From [Clostridium] aminophilum DSM 10710 (GTDB taxonomy: Bacteria > Bacillota > Clostridia > Lachnospirales > Lachnospiraceae), in assembly GCF_000711825.1 (NCBI RefSeq), contig NZ_JONJ01000001.1, forward strand, positions 310,001 through 374,000: DNA of 64,000 bases, read 5' to 3'. Below the pieces are notes generated by a model. It was not told where the DNA came from. It ran no database searches and was given only the letters and a program-made list of their open reading frames with translations. Both the position numbers and the translations under genes were made by a program. Below are positions 52,841-63,750 of the stretch, one piece after another (positions within the stretch are counted from its first letter, which is position 1; the number at the start of each line of letters is the position of its first letter).

Positions 52841-52951
52841 TGTTTCATATTTACACAGGCAACGGGCGTTCCCATTACCATGCTTGTATTTTTTTAGTTA
52901 TTGTAATTATTTCGATCTTTTTATCTATCGCAATAATTGAGTCTTTTGCTA

Positions 52952-53395
52952 TCAGCCTCTCTTCTCGATATCCATGATCAGGTCAACTCGTCTCTGATGA
53001 CGGCCGCCCTCGAACTCACTGTTCAGGAAGCTGTCCACGATCATCTTCGCGAGATCCAGACCTACCACACGCGCACCGAAGCAGAGCACGTTGCAGTTGT
53101 TGTGACGGCGGGACATCTGAGCGGTGTACGGCTCGCTGCATACGCAGGCACGGATTCCCTTAACCTTATTGCAGGCAAGAGAGATGCCGAGTCCCGTACC
53201 GCAGATCGCGATACCGAAATCCGCCTCACCGTTTACAACGGCGCGGGCTACTTTCTCACCGTAGATCGGATAGTCGATGCTCTCTGTCGTATCTGTTCCG
53301 ACATTGAGAACCTCATATCCCTTCTCCTTCAGATAATCCGAAATCTGGTTCTTCAGTTCCACTGCTGCGTGATCGTTTCCGATTACAATCTTCAT
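52952..53395 (-). CDS. rpiB: Ribose-5-phosphate isomerase B
   Basis: 147 residues from the ATG behind AGAGGAGATC. It interconverts ribose 5-phosphate and ribulose 5-phosphate. MKIVIGNDHAAVELKNQISD at the start holds the phosphate/substrate-binding Asp and His, ICGTGLGISLACNKVKGIRA contains the catalytic Cys and the anion hole, and HNNCNVLCFGARVVG gives the second His region. It belongs to the RpiB/LacAB family rather than RpiA. It supplies pentose phosphates for nucleotide and tetrahydrofolate-linked metabolism. Single-gene unit. Confidence 0.95.
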   Translation of the reverse strand: MKIVIGNDHAAVELKNQISDYLKEKGYEVLNVGTDTTESIDYPIYGEKVARAVVNGEADFGIAICGTGLGISLACNKVKGIRACVCSEPYTAQMSRRHNNCNVLCFGARVVGLDLAKMIVDSFLNSEFEGGRHQRRVDLIMDIEKRG

Positions 53396-53682
53396 TCTGA
53401 TCTCCTCTTGCCATTCGGCGGCGTTTCGATTCCTGTTTTCTCCGGCACCATTTGAACAGCATCCTGCAATCTGTTTTTTCATAAAAAGCCGGCGGACCCT
53501 CCAAAAAAGCAGTCCACCGACTATTATAACGGTTTTTCGGAATTAGGAAACCCCCGGATTTAAGGGAACCGCTGATTCATGTGTTTGCCGGCCGGATTTT
53601 CGCTGCGAAGCAGCAATTTTCTTTGAAAAACTGTGCCATCTGCCGGAGGCTCCCGGAAAATACCGGTATACTCAGTGTTTCC

Positions 53683-55359
53683 TTAGAAAAGGCCGGTGAT
53701 CACGCCGTCCGCGTCGACGTCGATCTTCTCTGCCGCCGGCACTTTCGGAAGTCCCGGCATCGTCATGATATCACCGGTCAGCGCAACCAGGAAACCGGCG
53801 CCGGCGGATACTTTGACATTGCGGATCGTCACACGGAAGCCCTTCGGCGCGCCGAGAAGATTCTGATTGTCCGAGAAGCTGTACTGTGTCTTTGCCATAC
53901 AGATCGGCATCTTGTCAAAGCCCAGCTCCGTCAGTATCCTGATCTGCTTCTTCGCCTCGGCGGTAAAATCCGCCCCGTCCGCATGATAGATCCGGGTGCA
54001 GATGGCATTGATCTTCTTCTCGATGGAGTCGTTCACATCGTAAGCAAAGGTAAAATGATGATTCTCCGGTTCCTCGCAGAGACGGATCACCTCTTTTGCC
54101 AGATCCTTACCGCCTTCGCCGCCTTTCGCCCACACATCGGAGAGAACAACATTGACGTCCAGCTCTCTGCACTTGTCCTCCACCAGGCGGATCTCCGCCT
54201 CCGTATCCGTCGGGAACCGGTTGATGGCAACCACACACGGAAGTCCGTAAACATCGCGCATATTGCCCACATGCTGCAGAAGATTCGGAAGACCGGCTTC
54301 CAGCGCCTGAAGGTTCTCATTTCCAAGCTCTGCCTTTGCAACGCCGCCGTGATGCTTCAGCGCGCGAACAGTTGCGACAACCACAACCGCGTCCGGTACA
54401 AGACCGGTCATGCGGCATTTGATATCCAGAAATTTCTCCGCGCCGAGATCCGCGCCGAAGCCTGCCTCGGTCACCACATAATCGTTCAGATGAAGCGCCA
54501 TCTTCGTCGCAAGAACGGAGTTGCATCCGTGAGCAATATTCGCAAACGGGCCGCCGTGGATAAATGCCGGCGTATGCTCCAGAGTCTGTACCAGATTCGG
54601 CTTGAGCGCATCCTTTAAGAGTGCTGCCATCGCGCCCGCCGCCTTCAGATCGCCGGCGGTCACCGGCTGATTGTCATAATTGTAGCCCACAATGATCCGG
54701 GACAGTCTCTCCTTCAGATCCGTGAGGTCGGTTGCCAGACAGAATACCGCCATGATCTCGCTGGCTACGGTGATATCGAAGCCGTCCTGGCGGGTCACGC
54801 CGTCTACGCGGCGGCCCATGCCGTCGACTACATTTCTCAGCTGACGGTCATTCATATCCACGCAGCGTCTCCATGTAATCCGCTTTGGATCGATGTTCAG
54901 GGCATTTCCCTGATATATATGGTTGTCCAGCATGGCAGCGAGAAGATTGTTTGCCGCGCCGATGGCATGAAAGTCACCGGTAAAGTGAAGGTTGATGTCC
55001 TCCATCGGAATAACCTGCGCGTAACCGCCGCCGGCCGCTCCCCCCTTCACGCCGAAGACCGGGCCAAGGCTCGGCTCGCGGAGCGCCGCGGCAGCTCTCT
55101 TGCCAAGCTTATGAAGTCCGTCCGCGAGTCCCACCGATGTGGTGGTCTTTCCCTCGCCGGCCGGAGTCGGGTTGATCGCAGTAACCAGGATGAGCTTCCC
55201 GTTTTTGCGGTCCGGATCCTCTTTCAGAAGATTGTAGCTGATCTTCGCCTTGTCGTTTCCGTACTGCTCGATGTATTTCGGGTCAATGTTCTCCGCCTTT
55301 GCAATCTCTAAAATATTCAGCGGCTGTGCTTCCTGTGCAATCTGGATATCTGTTTTCAT
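53683..55359 (-). CDS. fhs: Formate-tetrahydrofolate ligase
   Basis: 558 residues from the ATG behind AGGAAGGATT. It joins formate to tetrahydrofolate with ATP, giving 10-formyl-THF. The P-loop [20 protein letters not shown], the folate-region [20 protein letters not shown] and [17 protein letters not shown] are as in the clostridial enzyme. In acetogens it starts the methyl branch of the Wood-Ljungdahl pathway. In other anaerobes it makes one-carbon units for purines or yields ATP in reverse, for example from formimino groups released in histidine breakdown. No other one-carbon genes are adjacent. Confidence 0.97.
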   Translation of the reverse strand: MKTDIQIAQEAQPLNILEIAKAENIDPKYIEQYGNDKAKISYNLLKEDPDRKNGKLILVTAINPTPAGEGKTTTSVGLADGLHKLGKRAAAALREPSLGPVFGVKGGAAGGGYAQVIPMEDINLHFTGDFHAIGAANNLLAAMLDNHIYQGNALNIDPKRITWRRCVDMNDRQLRNVVDGMGRRVDGVTRQDGFDITVASEIMAVFCLATDLTDLKERLSRIIVGYNYDNQPVTAGDLKAAGAMAALLKDALKPNLVQTLEHTPAFIHGGPFANIAHGCNSVLATKMALHLNDYVVTEAGFGADLGAEKFLDIKCRMTGLVPDAVVVVATVRALKHHGGVAKAELGNENLQALEAGLPNLLQHVGNMRDVYGLPCVVAINRFPTDTEAEIRLVEDKCRELDVNVVLSDVWAKGGEGGKDLAKEVIRLCEEPENHHFTFAYDVNDSIEKKINAICTRIYHADGADFTAEAKKQIRILTELGFDKMPICMAKTQYSFSDNQNLLGAPKGFRVTIRNVKVSAGAGFLVALTGDIMTMPGLPKVPAAEKIDVDADGVITGLF

Positions 55360-55507
55360 GGTTTCCAATCCTTCCTGTATACTGCGTTTTTCTGTTGCAT
55401 GGTGTGGCCGGGCTGATGGTCCGCAGCCTGCCGCTCACTATTGTAATGAATGCGGAGCGGGAAGGATTTGATTGTAATCAAAAACACAAAATCCCCCACA
55501 ACACCAA

Positions 55508-55535
55508 AAGGCCTGCCTCCGAAGAGACAGGCCTT
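55508..55535 (-). terminator. Rho-independent terminator of clpB
   Basis: AAGGCCTG / CAGGCCTT with a 12-base loop is followed on the minus strand by TTGGTGTTGTG, the first T bases directly at the stem. It lies about 110 bases after the clpB stop. Confidence 0.72.
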
Positions 55536-55645
55536 CCAGTATGAACGAAAAAGGAAAAGGGGAAATGTTGTAATTCCTTGATATTAGTATCGTCGCCTTT
55601 TCGTACTTAATAACGTTTTTTATGTAAACTACAAATTAATACAGA

Positions 55646-58231
55646 TTAATTTTTTGCCTCCGCCGTGAGCGCACCGTCAGAAACATCAAGCCGGATCGTT
55701 CCGCCCTCTCGGACTTTATCCTCCAGAATCAGCTTCGCCGCCAGCGTCTCCACATTCTTCTGCAGGAACCGCTTCAGCGGTCTTGCACCGTAGACCGGAT
55801 CATAGCCGTTCTCCACCACATACGCCTTCGCCGCATCGGTGAGTTCGATCCGAACCTGCTTATCCTCCAGACGGCGGTTCGTAGACTTGAGCTGCAGATC
55901 CACGATGTGCGTGATATTGTCCTTCGTCAGCGGCTTGAAGAGAATGATCTCGTCCAGTCGGTTCAGGAACTCCGGACGGAAGCTTCCGCGCAGCTCCTGC
56001 ATCACGCTCTCTCTGGCATCCGGAGCAATGTTTCCGGCCGCGTCGATGCCGTCCAGCAGCTCCTGGGATCCCAGATTCGACGTCATGATCAGAATCGTGT
56101 TCTTGAAGTCCACGGTCTTACCCATGGAATCCGTGATCCGTCCGTCATCCAGCACCTGCAGAAGGATGTTGAAGACATCCGGGTGCGCCTTCTCGATCTC
56201 ATCGAAGAGAACAACCGCATACGGCTTTCTGCGGACCGCCTCGGTCAGCTGACCGCCCTCATCGTAACCCACATAGCCCGGAGGCGCTCCGATGAGACGG
56301 GACACGGAAAATTTCTCCATGTACTCACTCATATCGATGCGCACCATGGCATTTTCGTCGTCAAAGAGCGCTGCCGCCAGTGACTTCGCCAGCTCCGTCT
56401 TGCCGACGCCGGTGGGGCCAAGGAACAGAAACGAACCGATGGGCTTCGTCGGATCCTTGATTCCCGCCTTGGAGCGGATGATCGCCTCCGTCACCTTCTC
56501 CACTGCCTCATCCTGTCCGATCACTCTCTTGTGGAGCGTTTCATCCAGATGGAGCGTCTTCGACCGCTCCGATTCATTCAGCTTCGTCACCGGAATTCCG
56601 GTCCACTTTGATACCACCCGGGCGATCTCTTCCTCCGTCACACTCTCGTGCACAAAGCTCAGATCCTCATCTTTGATTCTCTCTTCCTCTTCCGCCAGCT
56701 TCTTCTGCAGTTCCGGCAGCTTTCCGTACTGGAGCTCCGCCGCCCTGTTCAGGTCATAATTCTGCTGCGCGGTCTGGATCTCTCCGTTTACTCGGTCGAT
56801 CTCCTCACGGATCTTCGAGAGATTCTCCACGCTGTCCTTCTCATTCTGCCACTGCGCCTTGTCCGAATTGAACTTCTCATTCATCTCGGCCAGTTCCTTC
56901 CGGAGATTCTCCAGACGTTCTCTGCTCAGGTTATCATTTTCCTTCTCCAGCGACTTCTCCTCGATCTGCATCTGCAGGATCCGACGGCGCTGCTCATCCA
57001 GCTCGGCCGGCATGGAATCCAGATCCGTCTTGATCATGGCGCAGGCCTCATCCACCAGGTCGATGGCCTTATCCGGCAGGAACCGGTCGGAAATATACCG
57101 GTTAGACAAGGTCGCTGCGCTGACGAGGGCAGAGTCCGTAATCTTGACTCCGTGGAAGACCTCATACCGCTCTTTCAGTCCGCGGAGAATGGAAATGGTG
57201 TCTTCCACATTCGGCTCGTCCACCATCACCGGCTGGAACCGGCGCTCCAGCGCCGCATCTTTCTCAATGTATTTGCGGTACTCGTCCAGCGTCGTCGCGC
57301 CGATGCAGTGAAGTTCGCCTCTTGCCAGAAGAGGCTTCAACATATTGCCGGCGTCCATGGAACCCTCGGTCTTGCCCGCGCCGACGATGGTATGAAGCTC
57401 ATCGATGAAGAGAATGATTCTTCCCTCACTCTTTGTCACCTCGTCGAGAACCGCCTTCAGTCTCTCCTCAAACTCGCCGCGGTATTTCGCCCCCGCCATG
57501 AGCGCGCCCATGTCCAGCGCAAAAAGTTTCTTATCCTTGAGTCCCGTCGGCACATCGCCGCTGACGATCCGCTGCGCTAAGCCCTCGACCACCGCCGTCT
57601 TGCCGACGCCCGGCTGTCCGATCAGCACCGGATTATTCTTGGTCTTTCTCGAAAGAATCATGATCACATTCCGGATCTCCATATCACGGCCGATGACCGG
57701 ATCGAGCTTATGCTCTCTGGCCCGCTCCACCATATCGTATCCGTATTTGTTCAGGGCATCATACGTGTCCTCCGGGTTATCCGTCGTCACCCGTTGATTG
57801 CCCCGGACTTCCGACAGAACCTTCAGGAACTTGTCCCGGGTGATGCCGTAGGTGCGGAACAGCTCCTTCAGACATTTATTCGGGTATTTCAGCATGGTCA
57901 GGAAAATATGCTCCACCGAGACATACGAATCTCCCATCCGCTTTGCCTCGTCCTCCGCCATGGTCAGAATCTTGTTCAGATCCTGGGATACATAGGGCTG
58001 ACCGCCCTGAACCTTCGGAAGCCGTCCGATGGCGCGCTCCACCTCGTCGGCGAACTGCTCCGCCGAAATTCCCATCTTTTTGATCAGTTTCAGGATCAGA
58101 CTGTCATCCAACTGAAGAAGCGCCAGAAGAAGATGTTCCGGCTGATACTCCTGATTGCCGTGCTCCACGGCGATCTTCTCCGTATTCTGCATCGCTTCCA
58201 TGGATTTCTGCGTGAATTTCTGAATGTTCAT
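55646..58231 (-). CDS. clpB: ATP-dependent chaperone ClpB
   Basis: 861 residues from the ATG behind GGGAGGC. It pulls polypeptides out of aggregates together with DnaK. Domains in order: the Clp N-domain ([20 protein letters not shown]), the first AAA+ domain (Walker [29 protein letters not shown]), the long coiled-coil middle domain (about 400-530, which separates ClpB from ClpA/C), and the second AAA+ domain ([32 protein letters not shown]). Its promoter is covered by a CIRCE element, so it belongs to the HrcA heat-shock regulon. It is a single-gene unit. Confidence 0.97.
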   Translation of the reverse strand: MNIQKFTQKSMEAMQNTEKIAVEHGNQEYQPEHLLLALLQLDDSLILKLIKKMGISAEQFADEVERAIGRLPKVQGGQPYVSQDLNKILTMAEDEAKRMGDSYVSVEHIFLTMLKYPNKCLKELFRTYGITRDKFLKVLSEVRGNQRVTTDNPEDTYDALNKYGYDMVERAREHKLDPVIGRDMEIRNVIMILSRKTKNNPVLIGQPGVGKTAVVEGLAQRIVSGDVPTGLKDKKLFALDMGALMAGAKYRGEFEERLKAVLDEVTKSEGRIILFIDELHTIVGAGKTEGSMDAGNMLKPLLARGELHCIGATTLDEYRKYIEKDAALERRFQPVMVDEPNVEDTISILRGLKERYEVFHGVKITDSALVSAATLSNRYISDRFLPDKAIDLVDEACAMIKTDLDSMPAELDEQRRRILQMQIEEKSLEKENDNLSRERLENLRKELAEMNEKFNSDKAQWQNEKDSVENLSKIREEIDRVNGEIQTAQQNYDLNRAAELQYGKLPELQKKLAEEEERIKDEDLSFVHESVTEEEIARVVSKWTGIPVTKLNESERSKTLHLDETLHKRVIGQDEAVEKVTEAIIRSKAGIKDPTKPIGSFLFLGPTGVGKTELAKSLAAALFDDENAMVRIDMSEYMEKFSVSRLIGAPPGYVGYDEGGQLTEAVRRKPYAVVLFDEIEKAHPDVFNILLQVLDDGRITDSMGKTVDFKNTILIMTSNLGSQELLDGIDAAGNIAPDARESVMQELRGSFRPEFLNRLDEIILFKPLTKDNITHIVDLQLKSTNRRLEDKQVRIELTDAAKAYVVENGYDPVYGARPLKRFLQKNVETLAAKLILEDKVREGGTIRLDVSDGALTAEAKN

Positions 58232-58453
58232 TTCCAAGCCTCCCTTCCGCTCAGACTGTCTATCATTTTGTTGTTTTTCGTGTACTGTGTTCTTGTCATC
58301 TCTTGGTGTCTGCCATTGTGATGTTTTGCCATCTCATGGATCCTTCCACTTCAATGACTGTCATTCTATGCAGCTCTGCCGTGTTGTCTTTCTTTCACGT
58401 TTCATCGCCTCTTTTGTGTTCTATCTATTATAGAACAGTCCCTTGTTGTCTTC

Positions 58454-58482
58454 AGAATATCACCGTTTGTTAGCACTGTCAA
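58454..58482 (-). promoter_or_regulatory. clpB promoter
   Basis: On the minus strand TTGACA (58482-58477), 17 bases, then TATTCT (58459-58454). The -35 box lies inside the CIRCE element, so bound HrcA would block RNA polymerase. Confidence 0.85.
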
Positions 58483-58496
58483 TACATGAGTGCTAA
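58470..58496. promoter_or_regulatory. CIRCE element (HrcA operator)
   Basis: TTAGCACTG, nine bases, GAGTGCTAA. This matches the CIRCE consensus TTAGCACTC-N9-GAGTGCTAA at all but one position and overlaps the clpB promoter. It predicts an hrcA gene elsewhere on the genome. Confidence 0.95.
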
Positions 58497-58516
58497 TATT
58501 TTTAAGACAGAATAAA

Positions 58517-58540
58517 CGGAGGCAGGATTTCCTGCCTCCG
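58517..58540 (-). terminator. Terminator of the large prepilin-like gene
   Basis: CGGAGGCAGG / CCTGCCTCCG with a four-base loop is followed on the minus strand by TTTATTCT, about 50 bases after the stop codon. Confidence 0.85.
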
Positions 58541-58588
58541 CAAAATCAAATACAACTGATTTTCATCTCCCACAAGAAAACTGCATCC

Positions 58589-61500
58589 TTATGGGTTCTC
58601 TATCATCTGTCCCAAATTTGTCTCGTACAGCCCGTGCTGAAACGTCGTGTCGGTAAACTGATAGTCCGAAACAATTCCTCCGTAATTGATCGTCTTTACC
58701 AGATAATCCAGCGTCGAGTTCGCGATCCGGATGACCGTCAGCACACCCGGATTACTCTGAATCAGCTGTGCGAGCGTTGAACCGGTGATATGAACATCCC
58801 GAACCGTGCCCTGACTGGTACCGACCAGATTGCTGATGTTCGAATTCGAGATATGAAGCCCGTCAATTGCGCCGCCGTAATAAATCGTATTCACCAGATA
58901 AGAACCGGTGGAATTTGCGATGTGCAGATCTTCAATCCGTCCCTGCATCGACGTGGAAAGAATCGACGTGAAGGACGAGTCCGTAATATGAACACCGCGG
59001 ATAACTCCGGTTTCATACATTACCTCTGCCAGATAAGGGAACGTTGCATTCGTAATATGCAAATTCTGAATGGTTCCCTGAACCGCGCCTGCAAAAAGCG
59101 GCTTGCTCAGATGATCCAGCGTATAGTACTTGTTGTCCGGTCCCTTGTCTGCCTCGAACACCGCTCCGTTTGCAATGGAAAGGAACGATCGGTTCTCGTA
59201 AGAGCCGTCACCGTTCTTCGGCATTGCGATGCTCTCGTCTGCCGGCACCGTAGTTCCGCCGCTTCCGCACATCGTAAAGCTGACTTTTGCCGGATCGAAC
59301 GTAATATCCAGATCCTGCTTTACCGTAGTGTGTCCGCCGCCGGTGATTGTCAGATATGAACCGCTGATCTTCACGCCGTCCAACTGAGCAAGCATATTCA
59401 GCTGATGTGCGCTCCGGATCCGGTGATAATAGGTTCCGTCCCCGTTCGGAGTACCGGCCTTTTCCATATAAATTCCCGTTTCATCCGGCCCCTTGACCTC
59501 GCCGGCAAAGAACGGAAGAAATTCAAATACTGCAAACGGATGGCTGGGATCATTTCCGAACTCCATCACCGTTCCGTCCTGTCCGGCCTGATAGGTGTAA
59601 TTCGGTGTGTAACGATACGCATACACCTTATATCCGCTCAGTGAAAGCAGAGACTCCATCTCCGTGTACTCAACAAATGCATCCGTCAGCAGATGTCTTT
59701 CCTGCATCCAGTAACCGTTCGTCGCACCGTTGTTGAACTCATTTCGGCCGGCATATCCAACCACCAGGCTTGCCAGATTCAGATCTGTGAGATCATTCTT
59801 CTCAACCAGAAGATATCCATCCTGCTTGATATATTTCCCGTGTTCCGTCACGAAAACACTGCCCCTCAGCGACTCATCGTTTCCGGCCGAGGATACATAG
59901 TGATAAACCATATTGCCGAGTGTGTATCCGGCCGTTGGATCTTTCCGCTCACAGGTGTAACCTTCAAAATAGATATTCGGATCACCCTCAATCCACTCGT
60001 AATAGATCAGACCGAAGTCCCCCGTGATTTCGCTCGGTGTAACGCTTATCGGCTCCGGCACCGTCCAGTCGCCGGTGTGATACTTCACCTCATTCCGGGT
60101 GTCACCGCCGTCCAGCTGATCCACCGTCTTGTACGGGAAGAGCGCGTTTCCGCCCGCGTCTTTCAGCGTCGCGTCATAGGGTTTATCTTTCCACTTCACA
60201 TTCGCTCTTTCCGTTGCAAAGAGTGCGCTGCCGTCGCCGGTGGTTGCCTTCGTCACGCCGGAGATAGCTCCTGCGCCGGCCCCTTCCAGTGTCTGGTTAT
60301 AATTCACGCCCTGCAGGAAGAAATCTCCGGTAAATGTTCCCGTTCCCGGCTGTGCGCCGGCAAATCCGCCCACCGCATTGAGTCCGTCCGACGTGTATAC
60401 CAGTCCTGTACTGTAGCAGTTCTCGATGGCAAATGCGCCCGAGCCGTCCGCGATCATTCCGACAAGTCCGCCCGAGCCGTTCTCCGTCACATTCTTTTCG
60501 CGGTAAACCGATCCGGTCGAGTACGAGTGACGGATCTCCGCCGGTCCTTTCAGATAACCGATAAGACCGCCAGCCGCCAGCGTCTTCACATTCGGATGAA
60601 CAGAGGACGTCTTTGCACAGATATTCCAGCGTCCCTGCACATAATCGGCCGCGCTCCCGGCGGTATACGGTGCATTCGTCCGGAACGCGCCGTCAGCCGT
60701 TCTTCCGCCGTAATAACATTTGTCAATCAGAGATCCCGCCGAAACCTTCATGGAACCGACCAGACCGCCAGCCGCCTGTTCAAAGGATGCCGCCGGCGCG
60801 CTGCTCAGCAGCGTTCCTCCGGACTTCACATAGCAGCTCGCAAAGGATTCCGTCATCATTAGCTTCGGCGCGGTTCCGCTCTCGGTCGAGCAGTCGCCGA
60901 TGAGACCGCCAGCCGCCTTTGCTCCGTTTATCATATCCGGATACGTCGCGTCCGCACTGCAGCCCTCTTCTGTTCTTGCAAGGAAGGAGCTGCTCTCCAC
61001 GGTCACGTCCTTTGCCCGGATCCGTCCGGCAAGGCCGCCTGCCGACTCCACGGTCGATACGATCGAAAATCCTTCGGTCGCATTCGCCTCAACGGATTTC
61101 AGAGAGAGAGATTCTCCCCATCCGTCGCCGATCACGCCACCTGCAAAACTGTCGCGGCCTTTCGCATTGATCTCCATCTGACGGACTAAAATCCGGACAT
61201 TCTCCAGCGACGTCGCCTCCGCATGCGGAGCGATCATGCCGACGATGCCGCCCGCCGAACCGGCTTCCGTCCGGATCCGGATCGGTGCCGCCGGCGTCGC
61301 CGTCGCCGGGTCCTCGCTGGCCGAAAGCGTGCAGTCCTTCATCGAGAGCGACGCATGCTCCGACACATAACCGACAAATCCGCCGATGTTCTCTACATTC
61401 GTGGCTGCCGGGAAATTGACCGTATCAATCTTACAATCCTGCAGCGATACCTGACCGTTCACCGGCACACGGCCAACGAGAACACCGATGTCGGAAGAAC

Positions 61501-62929
61501 TTCCCGGGGTATCGATGGTCACGTGATCCAGTGTCAGCCGGAGAATCTCCATGGGCGCGGGGTTTCCCAGCCCGTCCGTCAGTACCGGCGGTTCGGCGAA
61601 CATGCCGACTTTCCCGGCCGCATCCGACGCGATCTCCAGATTCTTTATCGTGTAGAAGTTTCCGTCAAATAATTTCAGATCATCATTTTCGATGCTTCGC
61701 AGCGCCGGCGCATGACCGCTCTCATTCCAGTTGAAGCTGTCCTGAAGCGACGCCTCCGTAATCAGGATCTGATCCCTCGAGGCGCTGTTCACGCCGGAAA
61801 ATGCCACACTCAGGTTCTGCAGATGCCGCGCCGTCCGGATGTAGGCAATTTTTGCCGGGCTCGACGCATCCCCGGCGTCGTCAACGGACGCGAACAGACT
61901 GTTCGTCTCCACCGTCGCCGACTCTTCTTTTCCGGTTGAATCCGTCACGGTAACGGTAATGATAAGATTCTCTCCCGGAATCATTCCCGGGAAGAGATCC
62001 GCAAAATGTTTCTCCGTTGGCCGGTCCGGATCCGCCGAAATAATAAGATTATCGAGCGTCACTCTCGCCAGATTCCCCGCATCGAAATCCGAACTTTGGA
62101 TCGTGCGGCTGACTTCATTGCCGCTCGTCTCTCCACGGATGGTCATCTTCGTCTCAGACCGGTTCGGATTCACGATATTTACGACGAGGTCGTCTTCATT
62201 GTCCACTGTGACCGCAAGCGTCTTCAGAATCTCCACGGTTCCCTCGCTGGACTCAGCCGCCGCTCCACCATAGTATCCGAGAAGAGCGCCGCCCGCCTCT
62301 TTCTCATACTGATAGCGCTTGTCTCGGTTCTCATCCTTTCGGGATTCATTCAATCCCGGATAGGCCGCGGACGACGGATCCTCAATGTCGGAAAACTTCT
62401 TCCAGTGCTTCCGGTCCGGCATCATGACATCCGTATACCACACGCCGTAGACAACCGCCGTCTCCTCGTCATACTCGATGACGAAACTGTTTCCGCGAAT
62501 GGTCGAGTCCACCGCAAAAGCCGGAAGAATCGCATTCGTATAATCCCGGGCCACCGTGCTGCCACGGTAACTCAGATCGTCGCTCGTCAGATACCGGAAC
62601 GAATCGTCATTCCATGTGATGTCGTCCGGAAAATCCGCCGGTTCCGCCATCGCCCGGGACAAACGGTCGTCTCCGAGTGCCTGATCGCGGGCGACGAGCT
62701 GCTTCCATTTGCCGCTGGCTTTCGCCACCGCCAGATGATTCTGTGCGGCAAGAAAGATCTCTTTCGCGGAATTATTCAGTCCGAAAAGCCGCACCTTCCG
62801 CTGATGCTGTACAAAGGCAAAACCGCCTGCCCCCGCGAGCATGATCAGGATCGCGACAACGATCAGCACCTCTGCAAGGGAATATCCCATCTTCCATCTG
62901 TTTCGATTTTTTGTCTTCTGCATATGCAT
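58589..62929 (-). CDS. Very large prepilin-like surface protein with GLUG motifs and a C-terminal solenoid
   Basis: 1446 residues. The N-terminus is a type IV prepilin signal: a basic leader, then G15-YSLAEVLIVVAILIMLAG with Glu at +5 and a long hydrophobic helix, so a prepilin peptidase should cut after Gly15. The body is rich in Gly, Ser, Thr and Asp. Between about 480 and 920 are repeated GLUG-type segments (GGLVGMIADGSGAFAIENCY, GGLIGYLKGPAEIRHSYSTG), usual in adhesins with beta-helical repeats. The last ~155 residues are seven solenoid repeats (separate entry). It probably caps or decorates a type IV pilus-like fibre and binds to surfaces or polymers. It is far larger than ordinary pilins. 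Other pilin genes lie upstream. Confidence 0.85.
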   Translation of the reverse strand: MHMQKTKNRNRWKMGYSLAEVLIVVAILIMLAGAGGFAFVQHQRKVRLFGLNNSAKEIFLAAQNHLAVAKASGKWKQLVARDQALGDDRLSRAMAEPADFPDDITWNDDSFRYLTSDDLSYRGSTVARDYTNAILPAFAVDSTIRGNSFVIEYDEETAVVYGVWYTDVMMPDRKHWKKFSDIEDPSSAAYPGLNESRKDENRDKRYQYEKEAGGALLGYYGGAAAESSEGTVEILKTLAVTVDNEDDLVVNIVNPNRSETKMTIRGETSGNEVSRTIQSSDFDAGNLARVTLDNLIISADPDRPTEKHFADLFPGMIPGENLIITVTVTDSTGKEESATVETNSLFASVDDAGDASSPAKIAYIRTARHLQNLSVAFSGVNSASRDQILITEASLQDSFNWNESGHAPALRSIENDDLKLFDGNFYTIKNLEIASDAAGKVGMFAEPPVLTDGLGNPAPMEILRLTLDHVTIDTPGSSSDIGVLVGRVPVNGQVSLQDCKIDTVNFPAATNVENIGGFVGYVSEHASLSMKDCTLSASEDPATATPAAPIRIRTEAGSAGGIVGMIAPHAEATSLENVRILVRQMEINAKGRDSFAGGVIGDGWGESLSLKSVEANATEGFSIVSTVESAGGLAGRIRAKDVTVESSSFLARTEEGCSADATYPDMINGAKAAGGLIGDCSTESGTAPKLMMTESFASCYVKSGGTLLSSAPAASFEQAAGGLVGSMKVSAGSLIDKCYYGGRTADGAFRTNAPYTAGSAADYVQGRWNICAKTSSVHPNVKTLAAGGLIGYLKGPAEIRHSYSTGSVYREKNVTENGSGGLVGMIADGSGAFAIENCYSTGLVYTSDGLNAVGGFAGAQPGTGTFTGDFFLQGVNYNQTLEGAGAGAISGVTKATTGDGSALFATERANVKWKDKPYDATLKDAGGNALFPYKTVDQLDGGDTRNEVKYHTGDWTVPEPISVTPSEITGDFGLIYYEWIEGDPNIYFEGYTCERKDPTAGYTLGNMVYHYVSSAGNDESLRGSVFVTEHGKYIKQDGYLLVEKNDLTDLNLASLVVGYAGRNEFNNGATNGYWMQERHLLTDAFVEYTEMESLLSLSGYKVYAYRYTPNYTYQAGQDGTVMEFGNDPSHPFAVFEFLPFFAGEVKGPDETGIYMEKAGTPNGDGTYYHRIRSAHQLNMLAQLDGVKISGSYLTITGGGHTTVKQDLDITFDPAKVSFTMCGSGGTTVPADESIAMPKNGDGSYENRSFLSIANGAVFEADKGPDNKYYTLDHLSKPLFAGAVQGTIQNLHITNATFPYLAEVMYETGVIRGVHITDSSFTSILSTSMQGRIEDLHIANSTGSYLVNTIYYGGAIDGLHISNSNISNLVGTSQGTVRDVHITGSTLAQLIQSNPGVLTVIRIANSTLDYLVKTINYGGIVSDYQFTDTTFQHGLYETNLGQMIENP
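58610..59080 (-). repeat. Seven in-frame 21-23-residue repeats (beta-solenoid)
   Basis: The C-terminal part of the large protein is built of units such as GVIRGVHITDSSFTSILSTS, GRIEDLHIANSTGSYLVNTI and GAIDGLHISNSNISNLVGTS. Each has the pattern G-x-(I/V)-x-x-(L/V)-x-I-x-(N/D)-S-x-x-x-x-L-(V/I). The regular hydrophobic positions point to a parallel beta-solenoid. Confidence 0.85.
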
Positions 62930-63017
62930 ATGCTCTCCGGCTTTCCTGTATCTTTATTATTTATTATTTATTCTTTATCCGAACCCTTTCCGGGGCCGTC
63001 AGATGCTCATTTTTCCA

Positions 63018-63593
63018 TCACTCAAACGCCGTCTGCGTCACCATCGACTGCACGACTACAGACTGACTGGCAAGCTGCGAATCTGCCGGTGCGCCGATCG
63101 CGCGGACCGTAACAGTAAAAAGAAACTGCCCGTTCTCGCATTCATCCCAGGTCACTTCATTGTAGAGGCCGTCCGTCTTCGTCCTCGCAGAGACCAGCGG
63201 AAATTCCGCCACCGGATCGTCCAGGCCTCTCTCATCCGCCGTCACAGTATCTGCCGTGACCTGAATTCCATTGACCGGATCATTGGAAAATGTCAGATAC
63301 ATCTTCTGATCCTCACAGTAAATCTCCATCGTCTGGGCTCCGCCCTCTCCCGACAGATTATTCTTCGACGAAGTCCTCAGTTCGGAGGTGAGCACCGTGA
63401 TCGTCGTTCCAAGAAGCGTCTCCGCATCCGCCTTTAACGTCATCTGCCGGTAGACACGAATTGCCGTCGTCAAGCCTGCTGCCGCGCCGGCCATGACCAG
63501 ACTCATGATCAGGATGGCGGTCAGCAGTTCCGTCAGAGAGACACCCGACGAAGACTGCCATATTCTGTTTTTAAAGAATTCTCTCATCCTCAT
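63018..63593 (-). CDS. Prepilin-like protein with N-terminal methylation motif
   Basis: 191 residues. The motif G17-VSLTELLTAILIMSLVMAGA, with Glu at +5, marks a type IV prepilin or type II secretion pseudopilin. The mature part is a small soluble domain with strand patterns (TMEIYCEDQKMYLTFSNDP, FLFTVTVRAIGAPADSQ). It stands about 90 bases upstream of the giant prepilin-like gene in the same direction and is likely a minor pilin of the same fibre. The first ATG has AGGGATCGA in front, and a second ATG six bases on is also possible. Confidence 0.85.
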   Translation of the reverse strand: MRMREFFKNRIWQSSSGVSLTELLTAILIMSLVMAGAAAGLTTAIRVYRQMTLKADAETLLGTTITVLTSELRTSSKNNLSGEGGAQTMEIYCEDQKMYLTFSNDPVNGIQVTADTVTADERGLDDPVAEFPLVSARTKTDGLYNEVTWDECENGQFLFTVTVRAIGAPADSQLASQSVVVQSMVTQTAFE

Positions 63594-63750
63594 TCGATCC
63601 CTGCCTCTCTATGCTCCTGCCTGCGATGATTCTGTCTGACGATTTTCCCGACTGCCAATATTCCTGACGGCGATGTTCCTGACGGCCGATACGGTCCTTC
63701 GGCATCTCAGAACATTTCCATTTCCCTGCGCCGCACTTTCTCCATTTTGT

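Noticed and set aside
53480-53683. A riboswitch or small gene between fhs and rpiB
   Set aside because: Only weak GC-rich pairings are visible and no known class is matched.
58589-62929. Frameshift or fusion artefact behind the very long prepilin-like frame
   Set aside because: The frame is continuous, the composition is even, and GLUG and solenoid repeats run in phase throughout.
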